From positions 48,790-112,789 of the forward strand of contig BDDD01002237.1 of the NCBI GenBank assembly GCA_001972305.1: a stretch of DNA of 64,000 nt, in the 5' to 3' direction. Positions 1-10,103 of the stretch are shown here, one piece after another. The translations under genes and the position numbers were made by a program. Under the pieces are notes generated by a model that saw only the letters and a program-made list of their open reading frames with translations, ran no database searches and was not told the origin of the DNA. This DNA comes from Cephalotus follicularis (lineage: Eukaryota; Streptophyta; Magnoliopsida; Oxalidales; Cephalotaceae). Every line of letters starts with the position of its first letter. Positions within the stretch are counted from its first letter, which is position 1.

Positions 1-1
1 T

Positions 2-805
2 TGGGGTACTAGGCTCAGTTACAGTACAACTTTTCATCCACAGACAGATGGGCAGACTGAAAGAACCATCCAAACCTTAGAGGATATGTTGAGGTCTTGT
101 GCTTTGGAGTAGACTGGAAACTGGGACGAATATTTGAGCTTGGTAGAGTTTGCCTACAATAGCAGTTGGCATGCTAGTATCGGTATGGCTCCGTTTGAAG
201 CTCTTTATGGGAGGAAGTGTCGAGCTCCGACATGTTGGGATGAGGTTGGAGAACGAATTGTTGAGGGACCCGAGCTAGTGCAGATCACTATCGAGAAAGT
301 GGCAATAGCAAGGGAGAGATTGAAAGCAGCTCAATCTCGACAGAAAAGTTATGCGGACAGACATCGAAGGGACTTAGAGTTTAAGGTATGTGAACACGTG
401 TTCTTGAAAGTTTCGCCTTGGAAAGGAGTCCGACGTTTTGGGCTGAAGGGAAAGTTGAGTCCACGGTTTATCGGGCCTTTCGAAGTTCTGGAGAAGATAG
501 GCGCGGTTGCTTATCGGTTAGCTTTTCCTCCGCAGTTAGCACATGTCCATAATGTGTTCCACGTGTCTTTGCTGAGAGGTTATCAGTATCATCACCTACA
601 TGTAGTTCACTATCCGTTGGACAGTATTCGGGAGGATCTATCTTGTGACGAGGAGGCTGAGGCTATTCTGGATCGATAGGAACGGGTGACACATAGCAAG
701 ACCGTTTCTTTTGTGAAAGTTCTATGGAGGAATCATCCCGAATGTGAGGCTACTTGGGAGCTTGAGGAGCATATTCGGGAGCGATATCCCCACTTGTTTG
801 TTTGA
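2..805 (+). pseudogene. Integrase C-terminal half and chromodomain-like tail, element A
   Basis: This is the end of a Ty3/Gypsy polyprotein. Integrase inserts retrotransposon cDNA into nuclear DNA. The frame opens with the last catalytic segment ([10 protein letters not shown], holding the Glu of the DDE triad). It continues through the conserved EALYGRKCRAP block and the GPFEVLEKIGAVAYRL and HNVFHVS motifs of the plant Gypsy integrase C-terminus. It ends in a chromodomain-like stretch (VKVLWRN, ATWELEEHIRERYPHLF), as in Tekay/Del chromoviruses. Two in-frame stops (TAG at 110-112 and 677-679) break it. Related copies suggest Gln at both sites, so each could be one C-to-T change. The N-terminal integrase, RT and gag lie left of the window. 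Identification is firm and the copy is not functional. Confidence 0.9.
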
Positions 806-846
806 GGTATGTGTATGTTGTGATTTCAGGACGAAATCTTCTTTTT

Positions 847-858
847 AGGGGGGGTGGA
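847..858 (+). other. Polypurine tract of element A
   Basis: An A followed by seven G and then TGGA directly precedes the TG that opens the LTR. This is the expected position and composition of the plus-strand DNA primer of an LTR retrotransposon. Confidence 0.8.
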
Positions 859-1100
859 TGTAATACCCTGCTTGTTCGTATGTATTTTACGGACTTTTAT
901 GTGTTTGCTTTCGGGCTTTTAATACTGTTTTAAATTTTAAAGTCCGGTTGCCCTGTATTTTGGGCCTATATGATTTGGGCTGTTTGATACCATCCTAAAT
1001 ATTTTGATATGTAGTGCAATGTTGGGTTTGAGTTTATTTTATTTAATCAAAATTTTATATTTATGCAAACAATTCCTTTTTATTTTTAAATCCTATTATC

Positions 1101-1250
1101 TTTCTTTCTTTCTTTCTTTCTTTCCTTCTTTCTTTCTTTCTTTCTTTCTTTCCTTCCTTCTTTCCTTCCTTCTTTCTTTCCTTCCTTCCTTCTTTCCTTC
1201 TTTCCTTCTTTCCTTCTTTCCTTCTTTCTTTCTTCCTTTTCTTCTCTTCT
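1101..1250. repeat. CTTT/CCTTCTTT pyrimidine microsatellite
   Basis: About 150 bp of almost pure pyrimidine made of CTTT and CCTT units, purine-rich on the other strand. It lies inside LTR A and explains the Ser/Phe-rich and Lys/Glu-rich ORFs overlapping it. Confidence 0.95.
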
Positions 1251-2057
1251 ATTCTCCCGAACACTCCCTCCCCTCATTACTCTCACACGTCTTCAATCTC
1301 CCCTTTCCATATTAAACTGATTTTTGTCCCCTTTTATTCCTTATTCATTCCCTAAATCACTCATTTCCTTCTTATTTTAAGTGTGCTAGTGTGTTGAGTT
1401 ATGCCATTCGTTTCCTCCACCTATCACTGCCGAATTTGCATTGTTGGAGTTTGTTTGATCCTTGTGAAATCGTTACAGAGGTAATTTCAATTCCTTTGGT
1501 TGTTCTTTTGGGTTGAATTCCTCTGTTTTGTTAAGCATATTATGTATCTCCTTGTTGGTTTCCTTTTGTCCCTGTGTTCAGCCGATTGTGATTGAGTTGT
1601 AGTGTTCCTTCTGCTGTTTTCTATGTTTCCAACACCATTACAGGTTAGTGAATCCTGCTGGGATGGTTTATTTCACTTGGTCACATTGTATTCATGCTAA
1701 ATAGGTTGTTAGAAGATATTTGGTTTCCTGTCAATTCAGGCCATGTTAGCATTATTGTTCTAAACCAATTGGTCAGTCTTTAGACACTCAAATAAATGGT
1801 AATCAGATTATAACATCTGTAAATGATAATGGACAGGAATCTGGACATTTTTGTATGCACGTATAAATGTTATTCTTTCTTTCTCTTAAAGTTAAGCCAC
1901 TGATTATCTTGTTCTGTGTCAATTTTGTGTTTCCATGTCACCTAAATGTCATATATAGTCATACAATTATGTCCTTGTGTCACTAGTATAATGTTGTACT
2001 CACTTTAACCGGTTTCTGCATCAAATTGTCATGTTGGTACTGTTCTGTCATCCAGAA

Positions 2058-2290
2058 CAGTCGGCTGTTCTTGTGGACAGTCGGCTGGATTGGATGAGTA
2101 GTCGACTGCCACATGAACACAGTCGACTGCTTTGTGTTGTGTAGTCGACTGCCCTATGAACAAGTCGACTGTCTTGGGTTGTGTAGTCGATTGCCTGCAT
2201 TCTGGTTTGAGTAGTTGACTGGACCTTGTGATTAGTCGACTGCCAAGCTTCCCCAGTCGGCTGGTGCTCTGTAACAGTCGACTGTTTTGT
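2058..2290. repeat. Cluster of CAGTCGACTG-type palindromes in LTR A
   Basis: Roughly ten copies of a short motif (AGTCGACTG, CAGTCGGCTG and one-base variants) occur every 15-30 bp. A perfect 10-bp palindrome is at 2120-2129. The spacers between copies are not conserved. The same motif recurs in other LTR families in the window (29445-29955, 11700-11785, 37140-37260, 63428-63720). Confidence 0.85.
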
Positions 2291-2952
2291 CCAGAAAGGT
2301 ACTGTTTTCAACTGTTTTGATTCATTTGTTCCTTGAATCAATCCGAACCTTTTCCAAACACAGTTATCAGTCTGTTTAATGCTTCTGATGTGTCTTAGAC
2401 TCTTATATGAATGATTTTGGGTGTCTTTTAGATTGTTGTGCTTCAAGTGGAGTTGTTTTAAATCATCAATCGGTAAGTGCATTGTGAACGCATAAGTTAC
2501 AGATTTCTATCGTTTCCTTGGCTATCTGATTTTCGAACCGAAAACAGTTTTGCGTTATGCTATACTTCTTCGTTTATGAACTTGGAAATGTTTTATGATT
2601 TTGATATGTTTCAGAAATGAAATTGGTTTTGACGTTTATAAATGTTTCCGACTTTATTTATATGACACGAAATGATCCGATATGTTATGATCACCTCTTT
2701 TATAGTGAAGTATAAATGAGTTGATTATTTGGTTATGAAATGTATGATATGATATCGTTGTGAACGATTCTCAAATATGTTTTGCGAAAGCATATTTTAT
2801 GTGGTTTTAAATTGATTTCGATAAATTAATGATTGAATACTGAGTAATGTACCCACCTATGGGGCGTACCATAGGCATGTCGTAGGCCTGGCACGGGGAC
2901 ATGACACTTCCGTAGCGGTGTGATTAGTCTACGGTGTCTCTAAGTGTTATGA

Positions 2953-2976
2953 ATAAATCCCATGAGGTGGATTTAT
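2953..2976. other. Perfect 8-bp stem hairpin in LTR A
   Basis: ATAAATCC and GGATTTAT flank the loop CATGAGGT. The same stem and loop are present in the related LTR at 7217-7240, inside a conserved block of about 180 bp. Confidence 0.7.
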
Positions 2977-3709
2977 GGATCCGCTATGTGATAGAGGCGT
3001 ATGAATCGATTCTAGTATATGATATGTGATCTGGTGAATGATCTGATATGTGATATGTGAGAATTGACTTGTGTAGTGTCGTACACTTCAATTCTATTGG
3101 GCATGTGGAATTAGCGCCTCCTTTGCCAATATATGATATGAAATGTGATATGTATGTGGCTCAGTATGACTTATGAATCGTGAAATGACATTTTTGAAAT
3201 GTTTCGTAAATGTTTCGAAAGATATGAAATTGGTATTTTATAGATATTCGAATATGATTTAAACTGTTTAAGATTTCTGTTATGGATTTTATTGAAATCT
3301 TACTACTTTTAAACTTATCGTTTACTGTTTTATTTCCCTTACCGTGCTGAGGTTTGCTTAGCCGCGTTTTTGTTTTCCATGCGGCAGGTTATCGGGAGCA
3401 GCGGGGAAATGTGTGAATGAGAGATGACTACCCTATGTTTTTGGATCCCTAGGAGTGTGATCCCTGTGTTTTTATGTCTAGTGGTCATAAACAATGATAC
3501 TTATGTTTTTATGTTTTTAATTTGGAACTTGATTATGTTTTAATTCTTTCTGAAAACGCTTAATTGTTAAGTTTTAAAGTTTCAGTTATGATATGACCGC
3601 CACGTTTTGGCTGATATGTTATGATTATTTTCAGATATGATTTTATGATATGTTATGATAGGTTTTGTATTATGACCTGTGACGACTCCCGCCGTCCGGG
3701 GGTGTTACA

Positions 3710-4478
3710 GTCTATGTTACTGCCGTTAGTCGAGTGATAGGAGACATCACTGGCTACGGAGGTGGTCCTATGTGCCAGGAGTTGGCTAGAGTACCCACCC
3801 AACTGTCTGCAATGCAGATCGTGATTGTTAAACTGCCCGCTAATGCTGGTAGTAATTGAACTGATCTATCATCTTCGGAGTGAAGGGTGATAGATAGGTG
3901 GTGTACAGTTGGTGCTAGGAGTTAGTGACATGTGACACCCAAACCACTGTACTGATTGATTGTACCCTTGTGCGGTATTCTTGCATTGTACTGTCTATGG
4001 CCACTTGGCATGATTGCTTATATATTGGAATATCTAAAAATGCTATATTTAAATATAAAATGTCATACATGTTTCATTTATATATTCCTTATCATGTATT
4101 ATTCCTACTTAGCCAAGTGAGGCCAACGGCTAACCCCCACAATTTCAGATTAAGCAAGGGCGTTCAGAAGGTGCTGCTGAAGCTTTTGGAGAGCTTCTTT
4201 TCTGCTTAAGGTTGTTACCTTTATGTCGTTTGTATTTGTAATGAACGTTCACACTCTGTGTTGTTGTTTTACTTTCCTTTGTAAAAGGATAATTGTTGGT
4301 ATTGTACGGACACGTAGTATGGGCTGCCTGCGGATGACATTTATTTTATTATCCAGCTTATGGAATGCTTCCGCTATGGTTTTATGAATGTTAATTATTA
4401 TTGCTGGATTATTATTTATTTACACCTGATATAATCACATATGCTTGTCTTAACGGATTTGCAAGGCGGGGTGTGACA
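3710..4478 (+). repeat. 3' part of a B-family Gypsy LTR
   Basis: It matches the last ~770 bp of the B-family LTRs that end at 22925 and 38613. Shared blocks include the TCGAGTGAT, GGTGGTCCTATGTGCCAGG and TTAGCCAAGTGAGG segments and the terminal GGGGTGTGACA. The 5' part is cut off by element A. The right flank is Copia gag, so this LTR is inferred to have inserted into the Sirevirus fragment that continues at 4479. Confidence 0.82.
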
Positions 4479-4760
4479 AAATTGAATCCCTAAAAAGTAA
4501 GAATAGCTTCTATATGAATGAAATTGAAGTTTTAAATGTTTCTTCAAAATTATCAATTGATTTTATGGAAGAAAATGAAAAGCTAAAAATTGAAATTGAT
4601 GCTTTGAAGAAATCTTTTTCTACTTTTTCAAATAGTAGTGCTAAATTGGATAATCTTTTAGGACTTCAAAGATGCGTGTTTGACAAAGCCGGCTTAGGCT
4701 ACGAAGAAATGAAAAATGTGAAACATTTTAATAATTTCTTTGGTAAGAAAGTAGAGCCCA
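4479..4760 (+). pseudogene. Sirevirus-like Copia gag fragment
   Basis: The frame is open from 4481 and reads a Lys/Glu-rich, probably coiled-coil stretch (EENEKLKIEIDALKK). It then reads LLGLQRCVFDKAGLGY, a motif I associate with the C-terminal gag region of plant Sirevirus-type Copia elements. Gag forms the particle that packages element RNA. The left end is cut by the LTR at 3710-4478. On the right the sequence passes near 4761 into an inverted Gypsy LTR fragment, so the last residues of the open frame (to 4828) are not gag. The zinc knuckle is missing. More of the same element resumes at 8208. Confidence 0.7.
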
Positions 4761-4940
4761 AAGATGTCTTTTGGCCAAAACAGCGCCGTTTCAAGCTTAA
4801 CATACACACTCCAATTCCAAGTCCATAACTAGGGCTTGCAAGCATCTTTTGAGGTTACAACTCAACATTCTCATTAAATCAAGTTCAATGATTACATCAT
4901 AAATGGAAATATGACATCCAAGAAAATACCGGGCGTTACA
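4761..4940 (-). repeat. Fragment of an LTR C-like Gypsy LTR, reversed
   Basis: It matches the end of solo LTR C (about 19665-19837). Shared blocks are CAAAACAGCGCCGTTTCAAGC, the CCATAACTAGGG block and the AAAATACCGGGCGTTACA-like end. On the minus strand it is the first ~180 bp of an LTR starting TGTAACGCCC. The left break lies in or near GATGTCTT, a string also present in LTR C, which suggests a junction at microhomology. Confidence 0.72.
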
Positions 4941-5329
4941 TTCTTGCTCAGCCGTCACAGTCCTACATCACTTCAGGTTCGGTTTCTTGCTTCATTGTGG
5001 TGATCCGATTCGTTTGATATAAACTGTATATAGATATGCATGTGTTAATCCTCTTCTCTCTGTGTAAGCCTGCACCACTTTGTTACTGGTTCTTTAGTTT
5101 TCCCTAGTGTCTGGCAGGGGTCTTGGTCACATGTGTATGGTTATTTCGTCCTATTTAATTATAATCGTGCTGCCTTGTCCCTGTCTTCTTTGTAGTGTTC
5201 TCCCCCGTTTTTCTGTATTTCTTGATGTTTCCATCGGCATCATGTAATCGTTGGTGTAGCTGGTTGTGTTGACATCATTGTTTCCCACAAATCTATCTCC
5301 TTGGTTCATGCTCAGCACTAGGATCATCC

Positions 5330-5790
5330 TGCATGTGCGTGTGTGTTGGTTTTGTGTATGTTCTGTGAAAACATAGTATATGATATGCATGTGTTGTGTG
5401 CGTGTTGGGTGTGTTTTGCATGTGGTGTGTGTGCAGTAAATGAGCCGTGTGTGTTGTGAAGGCAGTAAGCAAGTGTGCTGTGTGTGTGAGTTAAGTGTAG
5501 ACAGTGTGTGTGTGTTGGGTGGCCGTGCGTGTGTGTAGTATGTGTGTGTGTGCAGTGTGTGTTTTGCATGTAATATGTGTATGTGTGTTGTGTAGGCGTG
5601 TGTGTATGTGTTGTAGGCAATGTGTGCATGTGTTGTGTGCTGTGTGTGTTTTGCATGTAGTAAGTGTGTGTGTGTGTACAGGGTGTAGAGTTATATGAGT
5701 CTGTGTGATTGGTAGTGTGTAGGCAATGTGTGTTGTGTGTGCTGTGTGTGTGAGTTAAGTGCAGCCGGTGTGTGTTGTGCATGCCCTGTT
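5330..5790. repeat. GT-rich low-complexity tract
   Basis: About 460 bp dominated by imperfect TGTGTGTG, TGTGTTG and GTGCATG runs. It explains the Cys/Val-rich and His/Thr-rich ORFs on the two strands. Confidence 0.92.
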
Positions 5791-5889
5791 AATGGGTGTT
5801 GTGTTATAGTGGTATACTCACAAATGCATTGTCTTAATCCTCACTTTCTTCAACATACGCGTAACACTGTAAACACACTAAACTCATGT

Positions 5890-6140
5890 AAAGCGTCGAT
5901 GCCTTACCCCTTTGTTTCATCAAAGCGTCGACGCCTTCCCTCAATTCTGCATAATCCTGTTTTGTTTATGTAAAGCATTGACGCCATCCTGCTTTGTTTC
6001 TGTAAAGCGTCGACGCTCTGTCCTCAAAGTTTGAGTTTTTAAAATTTTTTAAACGTCGCCTGTGTCCTGATAAACGTTGACGCTTATGCTAAAAAGAGTC
6101 GACGCTTTCGGCTTTGTTCTAGATAAAGCGCTGACGCTTT
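5890..6140. repeat. Cluster of AAGCGTCGACGC-type palindromes in LTR A2
   Basis: Seven or more copies of AAAGCGTCGACGCC-like motifs and one-base variants (AAACGTTGACGCTT, AAAGCGCTGACGCTT) occur every 25-45 bp. It occupies the place in LTR A2 that the CAGTCGACTG cluster occupies in LTR A, just upstream of a TATCTGATTTT block shared by both. Confidence 0.8.
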
Positions 6141-7216
6141 CGCAAGGATTTTTAATTTCTTATTTTTATTTGTTGTTTTTACATCTTTTAGATAACTGTA
6201 CCAACGGAAGTGCTGCGTAGGGTTGTTTGATTTTCTCTTGAGGATAATTTTGGTGTTTACGTAAGGTACGGATTCTATCTTTCTTTGGTTATCTGATTTT
6301 ATTGAAACAATCCAGTTTCACTTTTATGATTAATATAGGGATTATTCTTCGTTCGGCTTTATCTAAATAAATTCAGTTTTATACTTTTGTGAACAATGTA
6401 CGGATACATCGTTCTTTGGTATACTCCTTTTGTTTATTAAGTAAATCATGCTATGTTTCTATGATTTTTCTCCTGATTTTATTCGGAATAAAATTTAGAT
6501 TTTTAATCTATGTACGAATAATTCTCTTTTTGATACCCTCTTATTGATTTTTGTTGGAGAATAAAATTTAGTCTTACTCTTAATGAAAAATGTACGGATT
6601 TTCAATGTTCCTTTACTTTTACGAATTTTGAAAATAAAGGCAGTTCTAATATTTTTGAAATTAAATACTCCTGACTTTATAAAATTGAGTTATGATCCGT
6701 TTACGAAAATTCTGTGCGAATATCTTTTTCATTGTGAAAATTAAATGAGTTGGTTGCTGAATGTGAAAATGTTCTGATTTGTTCGTCTTTGGGTCTTATC
6801 CTATGATTTTATTGAAATGAATTCAAATATGATTTTCGCAAGGATTTTTCATTTTGACATATATGTTTCGACATGTTAAAGTCTATTCTATTACTTTTTG
6901 GTGTAAAATTAAATATTACTGATTTTATAGATTGAGCATGATTTTCACCTATGAAAGTATACTAAATTTTTATGATACAGATTTCGTTGTGAGCATGATT
7001 TTCAATTACGAAAGTATGTAAATTTTTACGATATGATTTGGTTTTGTGAGCAAACCAATATTTGGAAATGATTTTGATAAAATCATTATTTTTGCAATAC
7101 TGAGAATATATTGTTTCCTACCTATGGAGGTACCATAGACATGTCCTAGGCCTGGCACAGGGACATGACACTCCCGTAGCGGTGTGATTAGATTACGGCG
7201 TCTCTCAATGTTATGA

Positions 7217-7240
7217 ATAAATCCCATGAGGTGGATTTAT
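7217..7240. other. Conserved hairpin in LTR A2
   Basis: The ATAAATCC / GGATTTAT stem with loop CATGAGGT is the same as at 2953-2976, although much of the surrounding LTR has diverged. Confidence 0.65.
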
Positions 7241-8207
7241 GGATCCTCTATGTATGATAGAGGCGTATGAATCGATTCTAGTATATGGATATGTGATATG
7301 TTATGGATTATGTGAATTGATTGTGTAGTGCCGTACACGTCATTCCGTTTGGCAAGTGGATTCTGCAGGATCCCTTGCATATATGTATGTATTTAATTCG
7401 ATATTGCATCTCTCAATATAAGACATGGATTTAAGAAAAGTTTTGGAAACTGATATGCTTTGATATATATCTTTCACTTTATGCTGAATTGTGAATCTAT
7501 ATATATATGATTTGACATGAGCATCTTTTGATTTGCATAAACAGATTTTGTTATGAATTGTTCTATTTTTGTAAAGGATTAGTATTGTTGCATTTCGTAA
7601 ACTGTTTCGTAAATTGTTTTGTTTCGTAAAATGTTTTATTTCGTATTTTGAAGTTTTGAATACTGTTTTGTATCGAACATTGTTCTGTTTCGTATTTGTT
7701 GTGATTCGCAACTGTTTTATTTGGCTTCATCTCGTAACTGTTATGATTTTGGGAATTGATCTATTTCGTAGTCTATTTTGTTTCGTACTATTTTATGTTT
7801 CTATATCCGTACTGAGGTTTGCTCATCCGCGTTTTTGTTTCCATGCGGCAGGTTATCTGGAGCTTTGGGGGAAAGTGTGATAAGAGAGCAACCTATGACT
7901 TGAGGATTTTATTGAGTTAAATTCTTTTAGAAATGCTATGTTTTTCAGGACTATGATTTCCAGTTTTAGTTATGTTATCAGATTATGTTTAGACCACCAC
8001 GTGTTAATTTGGAGACCAATTTGTTTATGAGCAGAATTTAAGTTTTGAATCTGAAATTTTCTTTTATCAATTTAATTGGAAACATATTACTGTTTTTAAT
8101 GACATAAGTTTAGGATATGCTGATATGTTTCGATTAGTTTGGTTTAGCGTGACATATCCGGTTCTGAGTCGGGGGTGACATCCTGATCCTAAACTGGGGG
8201 TTTTACA

Positions 8208-8350
8208 GTGGTAGACTAGGATATATTTCTACCTATTGCATTTATAGAAATAATTTGTCTTTTGGTAAATCTAGAAAGATTTAGGTTCCGAAAGGAACTT
8301 TTGTGACTAACTTGCAAGGACCCCAGTTCAAATGTGTACCAAAAGCTTAA
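8208..8350 (+). pseudogene. Sirevirus-like Copia gag/pol remnant
   Basis: The frame ending in TAA reads NNLSFGKSRKI, a stop, then VPKGTFVTNLQGP and CVPKA. This VPKGT...LQGP...VPKA pattern resembles the junction downstream of the gag zinc knuckle in Sirevirus-type polyproteins. It is probably the continuation of the gag fragment at 4479-4760, with the zinc knuckle, protease, integrase, RT and RNase H lost. One in-frame TAG is present. It is too short to do anything by itself. Confidence 0.6.
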
Positions 8351-8967
8351 ATTCTATTTTTGTAGGAGTACTTGGAGTTAACTTCAAAATGCTCAAAGTA
8401 CATAAGTTAGGGGGAGAAAGCTTTTGTTGAGGGGGAGGTAATGATATTATGATGTGATGTTATAGAATGTTTTTACTCTTGAAATATTAATCTTTAATTT
8501 GACATGATTTTAACTTTCAAATGATTCGTTTACATTTGATACTATGTAAAATTATTTTTCATTTGGTATCCCTTTAAAATTATCTTTCAATTGGTATCAA
8601 AATTGTTGACATAATCTTTTTGATGCTAACAAAAAGGGGGAGAATGCTTTATGCTTAAGGAAAAATTGTAAGATTATGCTAAGGGGGAGCTAAATAAGAA
8701 AATGTGCTTTTAATTTTTATATTTTTCTCGAAAAGGAAAAATAAGTTTCTATTAAGGGGGAATATATGTCAAGAAGAAACTATAAAATAGAATTATTTTG
8801 CATAAATTCAGTTTTATGAAAGAAAATTATATGTTATATGAAGGGGGAGTTTTTACTTAGAAAGGGCTATCTAAATGAAAGTATATTTCATGCAATTAGT
8901 GATTTAAATTGTTATAAATTTTTTCCTTAATGTAGCAAATTTTTGTAATCATCAAAAAGTGAGAGAT
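8351..8967 (+). other. Sirevirus 3' internal region with repeated polypurine tracts
   Basis: AT-rich, non-coding. AGGGGGAG-like tracts occur at about 8409-8420, 8429-8438, 8631-8642, 8681-8690, 8752-8762 and 8841-8849. The last purine run (ATCAAAAAGTGAGAGAT) abuts the LTR start at 8968. Multiple polypurine tracts before the 3' LTR are a described Sirevirus trait. Confidence 0.7.
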
Positions 8968-10103
8968 TGTTGACTTTTAGTCACAATCCTAAGTTTTAAT
9001 GATTACAAATTTGGATTTAACATTGTTACTTTCTATGCAAGAAAAGATAAACAAAATTAAGAAGTGCAGAAACAGAACAAAGCGTCGACGGTTGGTATTG
9101 AAGCGTCAGGGCTTTGTGCCAAGTATAGGAGACGAAGGCCAACAAAACTGCTTAAAGCGCTGACGGTCTAATGGAAAGCATCAGCGGTTTGGACCAAGAC
9201 ATCAAAGCTTAAGGAGTTTGTACTAGTGGTTAAAAACAGTGTCTTGCAAAATTATTTGAGGAAGTCAAAGCATCGACGCTCAAGAAAAAGCACCAGCGCT
9301 TTATGCCCAACAGCCGACACCCAGATCAAAGCGCTAGCGGTTTGAGCGAGAATTTCAAATTCATTCACATAATGGTAACATAAGCGTCGACGCTTAGTGC
9401 TACTCCGGCGACGCTTTGGGTGCGGGCAGAAACTAACTGGACCACTCTTTGAGGGCCGTTTCAAACACAACTAGTTCCAATGCTTCTCCAACGGCTCTAT
9501 TAGCTCCAGAACGGCTAGAAACTTAAATCTACAATAAATAGTAGCCAAGAATGAAGATCAACAACTTTTGCACAATTTAAGAATAAGAGCTCAACTTTCA
9601 TATCAAAAGAGAAGAGCATCAAGAGCAAGTCTACACTTTCATATCCAAAGCTTGTATCTAGATATTGTCAACACTTTCATATCCAACCTTAGGAGGTTAC
9701 ATTGTAAACACAAAACCCTTCTTTCAAATCTTTCATTGTAAAAGGGGTGTCAAAACCCTTAGTGAGATAATCAAGGGGAGTGAACCCTTAGTAGGATTAT
9801 CGACGGGAAGTGAACCTGGTGTAAGGTGGTTTTCTTTGATTTGCACCCGCAAGCCAAAATAAAAGGTTGCTAGTGGTCTCTAGTGGAATCTCAAGGGAGT
9901 CTTGAGAAAGTGGATGTAGGCATGAGATTGGCCGAACCACTATAAACCGTGTTTGCACTCTCTCTAACTCTATCTCTCTTTACGTATTTACCTGTTCTTA
10001 AATTCCTGTTTGTTTGTTTTATTTGCGTAAGTTTATTTTTCCGCAAACCATATATAATTAGAAGGTTGCCTTATAGGCTTTTCACTCCCAAGCTCATCTC
10101 ACA
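8968..10103 (+). repeat. 3' LTR of the left Sirevirus (LTR D2)
   Basis: It starts TGTTGACTTTTAGTCAC straight after the purine run. The last ~150 bp parallel the end of LTR D (GAACCACTATA, GTTTGCA, TTATTTT and TTATAGGCTTTTCAC blocks). The 3' end is provisional at the CA of CATCTCACA. It contains GCGTCGACGC-type palindromes at 9080-9425. Confidence 0.6.
9080..9425. repeat. Palindrome cluster in LTR D2 (Copia)
   Basis: At least eight motifs of the GCGTCGACGC or AGCGCTGACGG type. A perfect 14-bp palindrome, AAGCGTCGACGCTT, lies at 9382-9395. The same motif occurs in Gypsy LTRs A2, F, G and H. Confidence 0.8.

Larger units (their letters stand above)
1..3709 (+). mobile_element. Element A: 3' end of a Tekay/Del-like Ty3/Gypsy retrotransposon
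   Basis: The window opens inside an LTR retrotransposon. The order is integrase tail, chromodomain-like end, polypurine tract and a long LTR, as at the 3' end of a chromovirus. The 5' part lies outside the window. The DNA directly after the LTR (from 3710) is the 3' part of a different Gypsy LTR, so A is inferred to have inserted into that older LTR. The left TSD cannot be seen. Lineage is assigned from the integrase and chromodomain residues. Confidence 0.85.
859..3709 (+). repeat. LTR A (3' LTR of element A)
   Basis: It starts TGTAATACCC straight after the polypurine tract and ends GGGGTGTTACA, the usual TG...CA form of plant Gypsy LTRs, and is about 2.85 kb long. From 5' to 3' it holds a pyrimidine microsatellite (1101-1250), a cluster of CAGTCGACTG-type palindromes (2058-2290) and a hairpin (2953-2976). 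The blocks at about 2850-3035 and 3340-3420 are shared with the LTR at 4941-8207. No other coding sequence is seen; the small ORFs here are chance or microsatellite products. Confidence 0.82.
4941..8207 (+). repeat. LTR A2, a diverged relative of LTR A
   Basis: It ends GGGGGTTTTACA at 8207. Two blocks are shared in order with LTR A: the hairpin block (about 7115-7290 against 2852-3035) and the CATGCGGCAGGTTATC block (about 7812-7890 against 3345-3420). The 5' end is not identified. It also holds a GT-rich tract (5330-5790) and a GCGTCGACGC palindrome cluster (5890-6140). About 3.3 kb without a gene; no element body is attached. Confidence 0.65.

Noticed and set aside
1004-1315. ORFs rich in Ser/Phe (plus) or Lys/Glu (minus)
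   Set aside because: They are translations of the CTTT/CCTT microsatellite.
2048-2482. 144-aa ORF on the minus strand, and similar ones at 29526-29906 and 41486-41746
   Set aside because: They read through palindrome arrays, giving repeated SRL or STG residues; related arrays give unrelated frames.
5324-5782. His/Thr-rich ORF on the minus strand and Cys/Val-rich ORFs on the plus strand
   Set aside because: They translate the GT-rich low-complexity tract in LTR A2.
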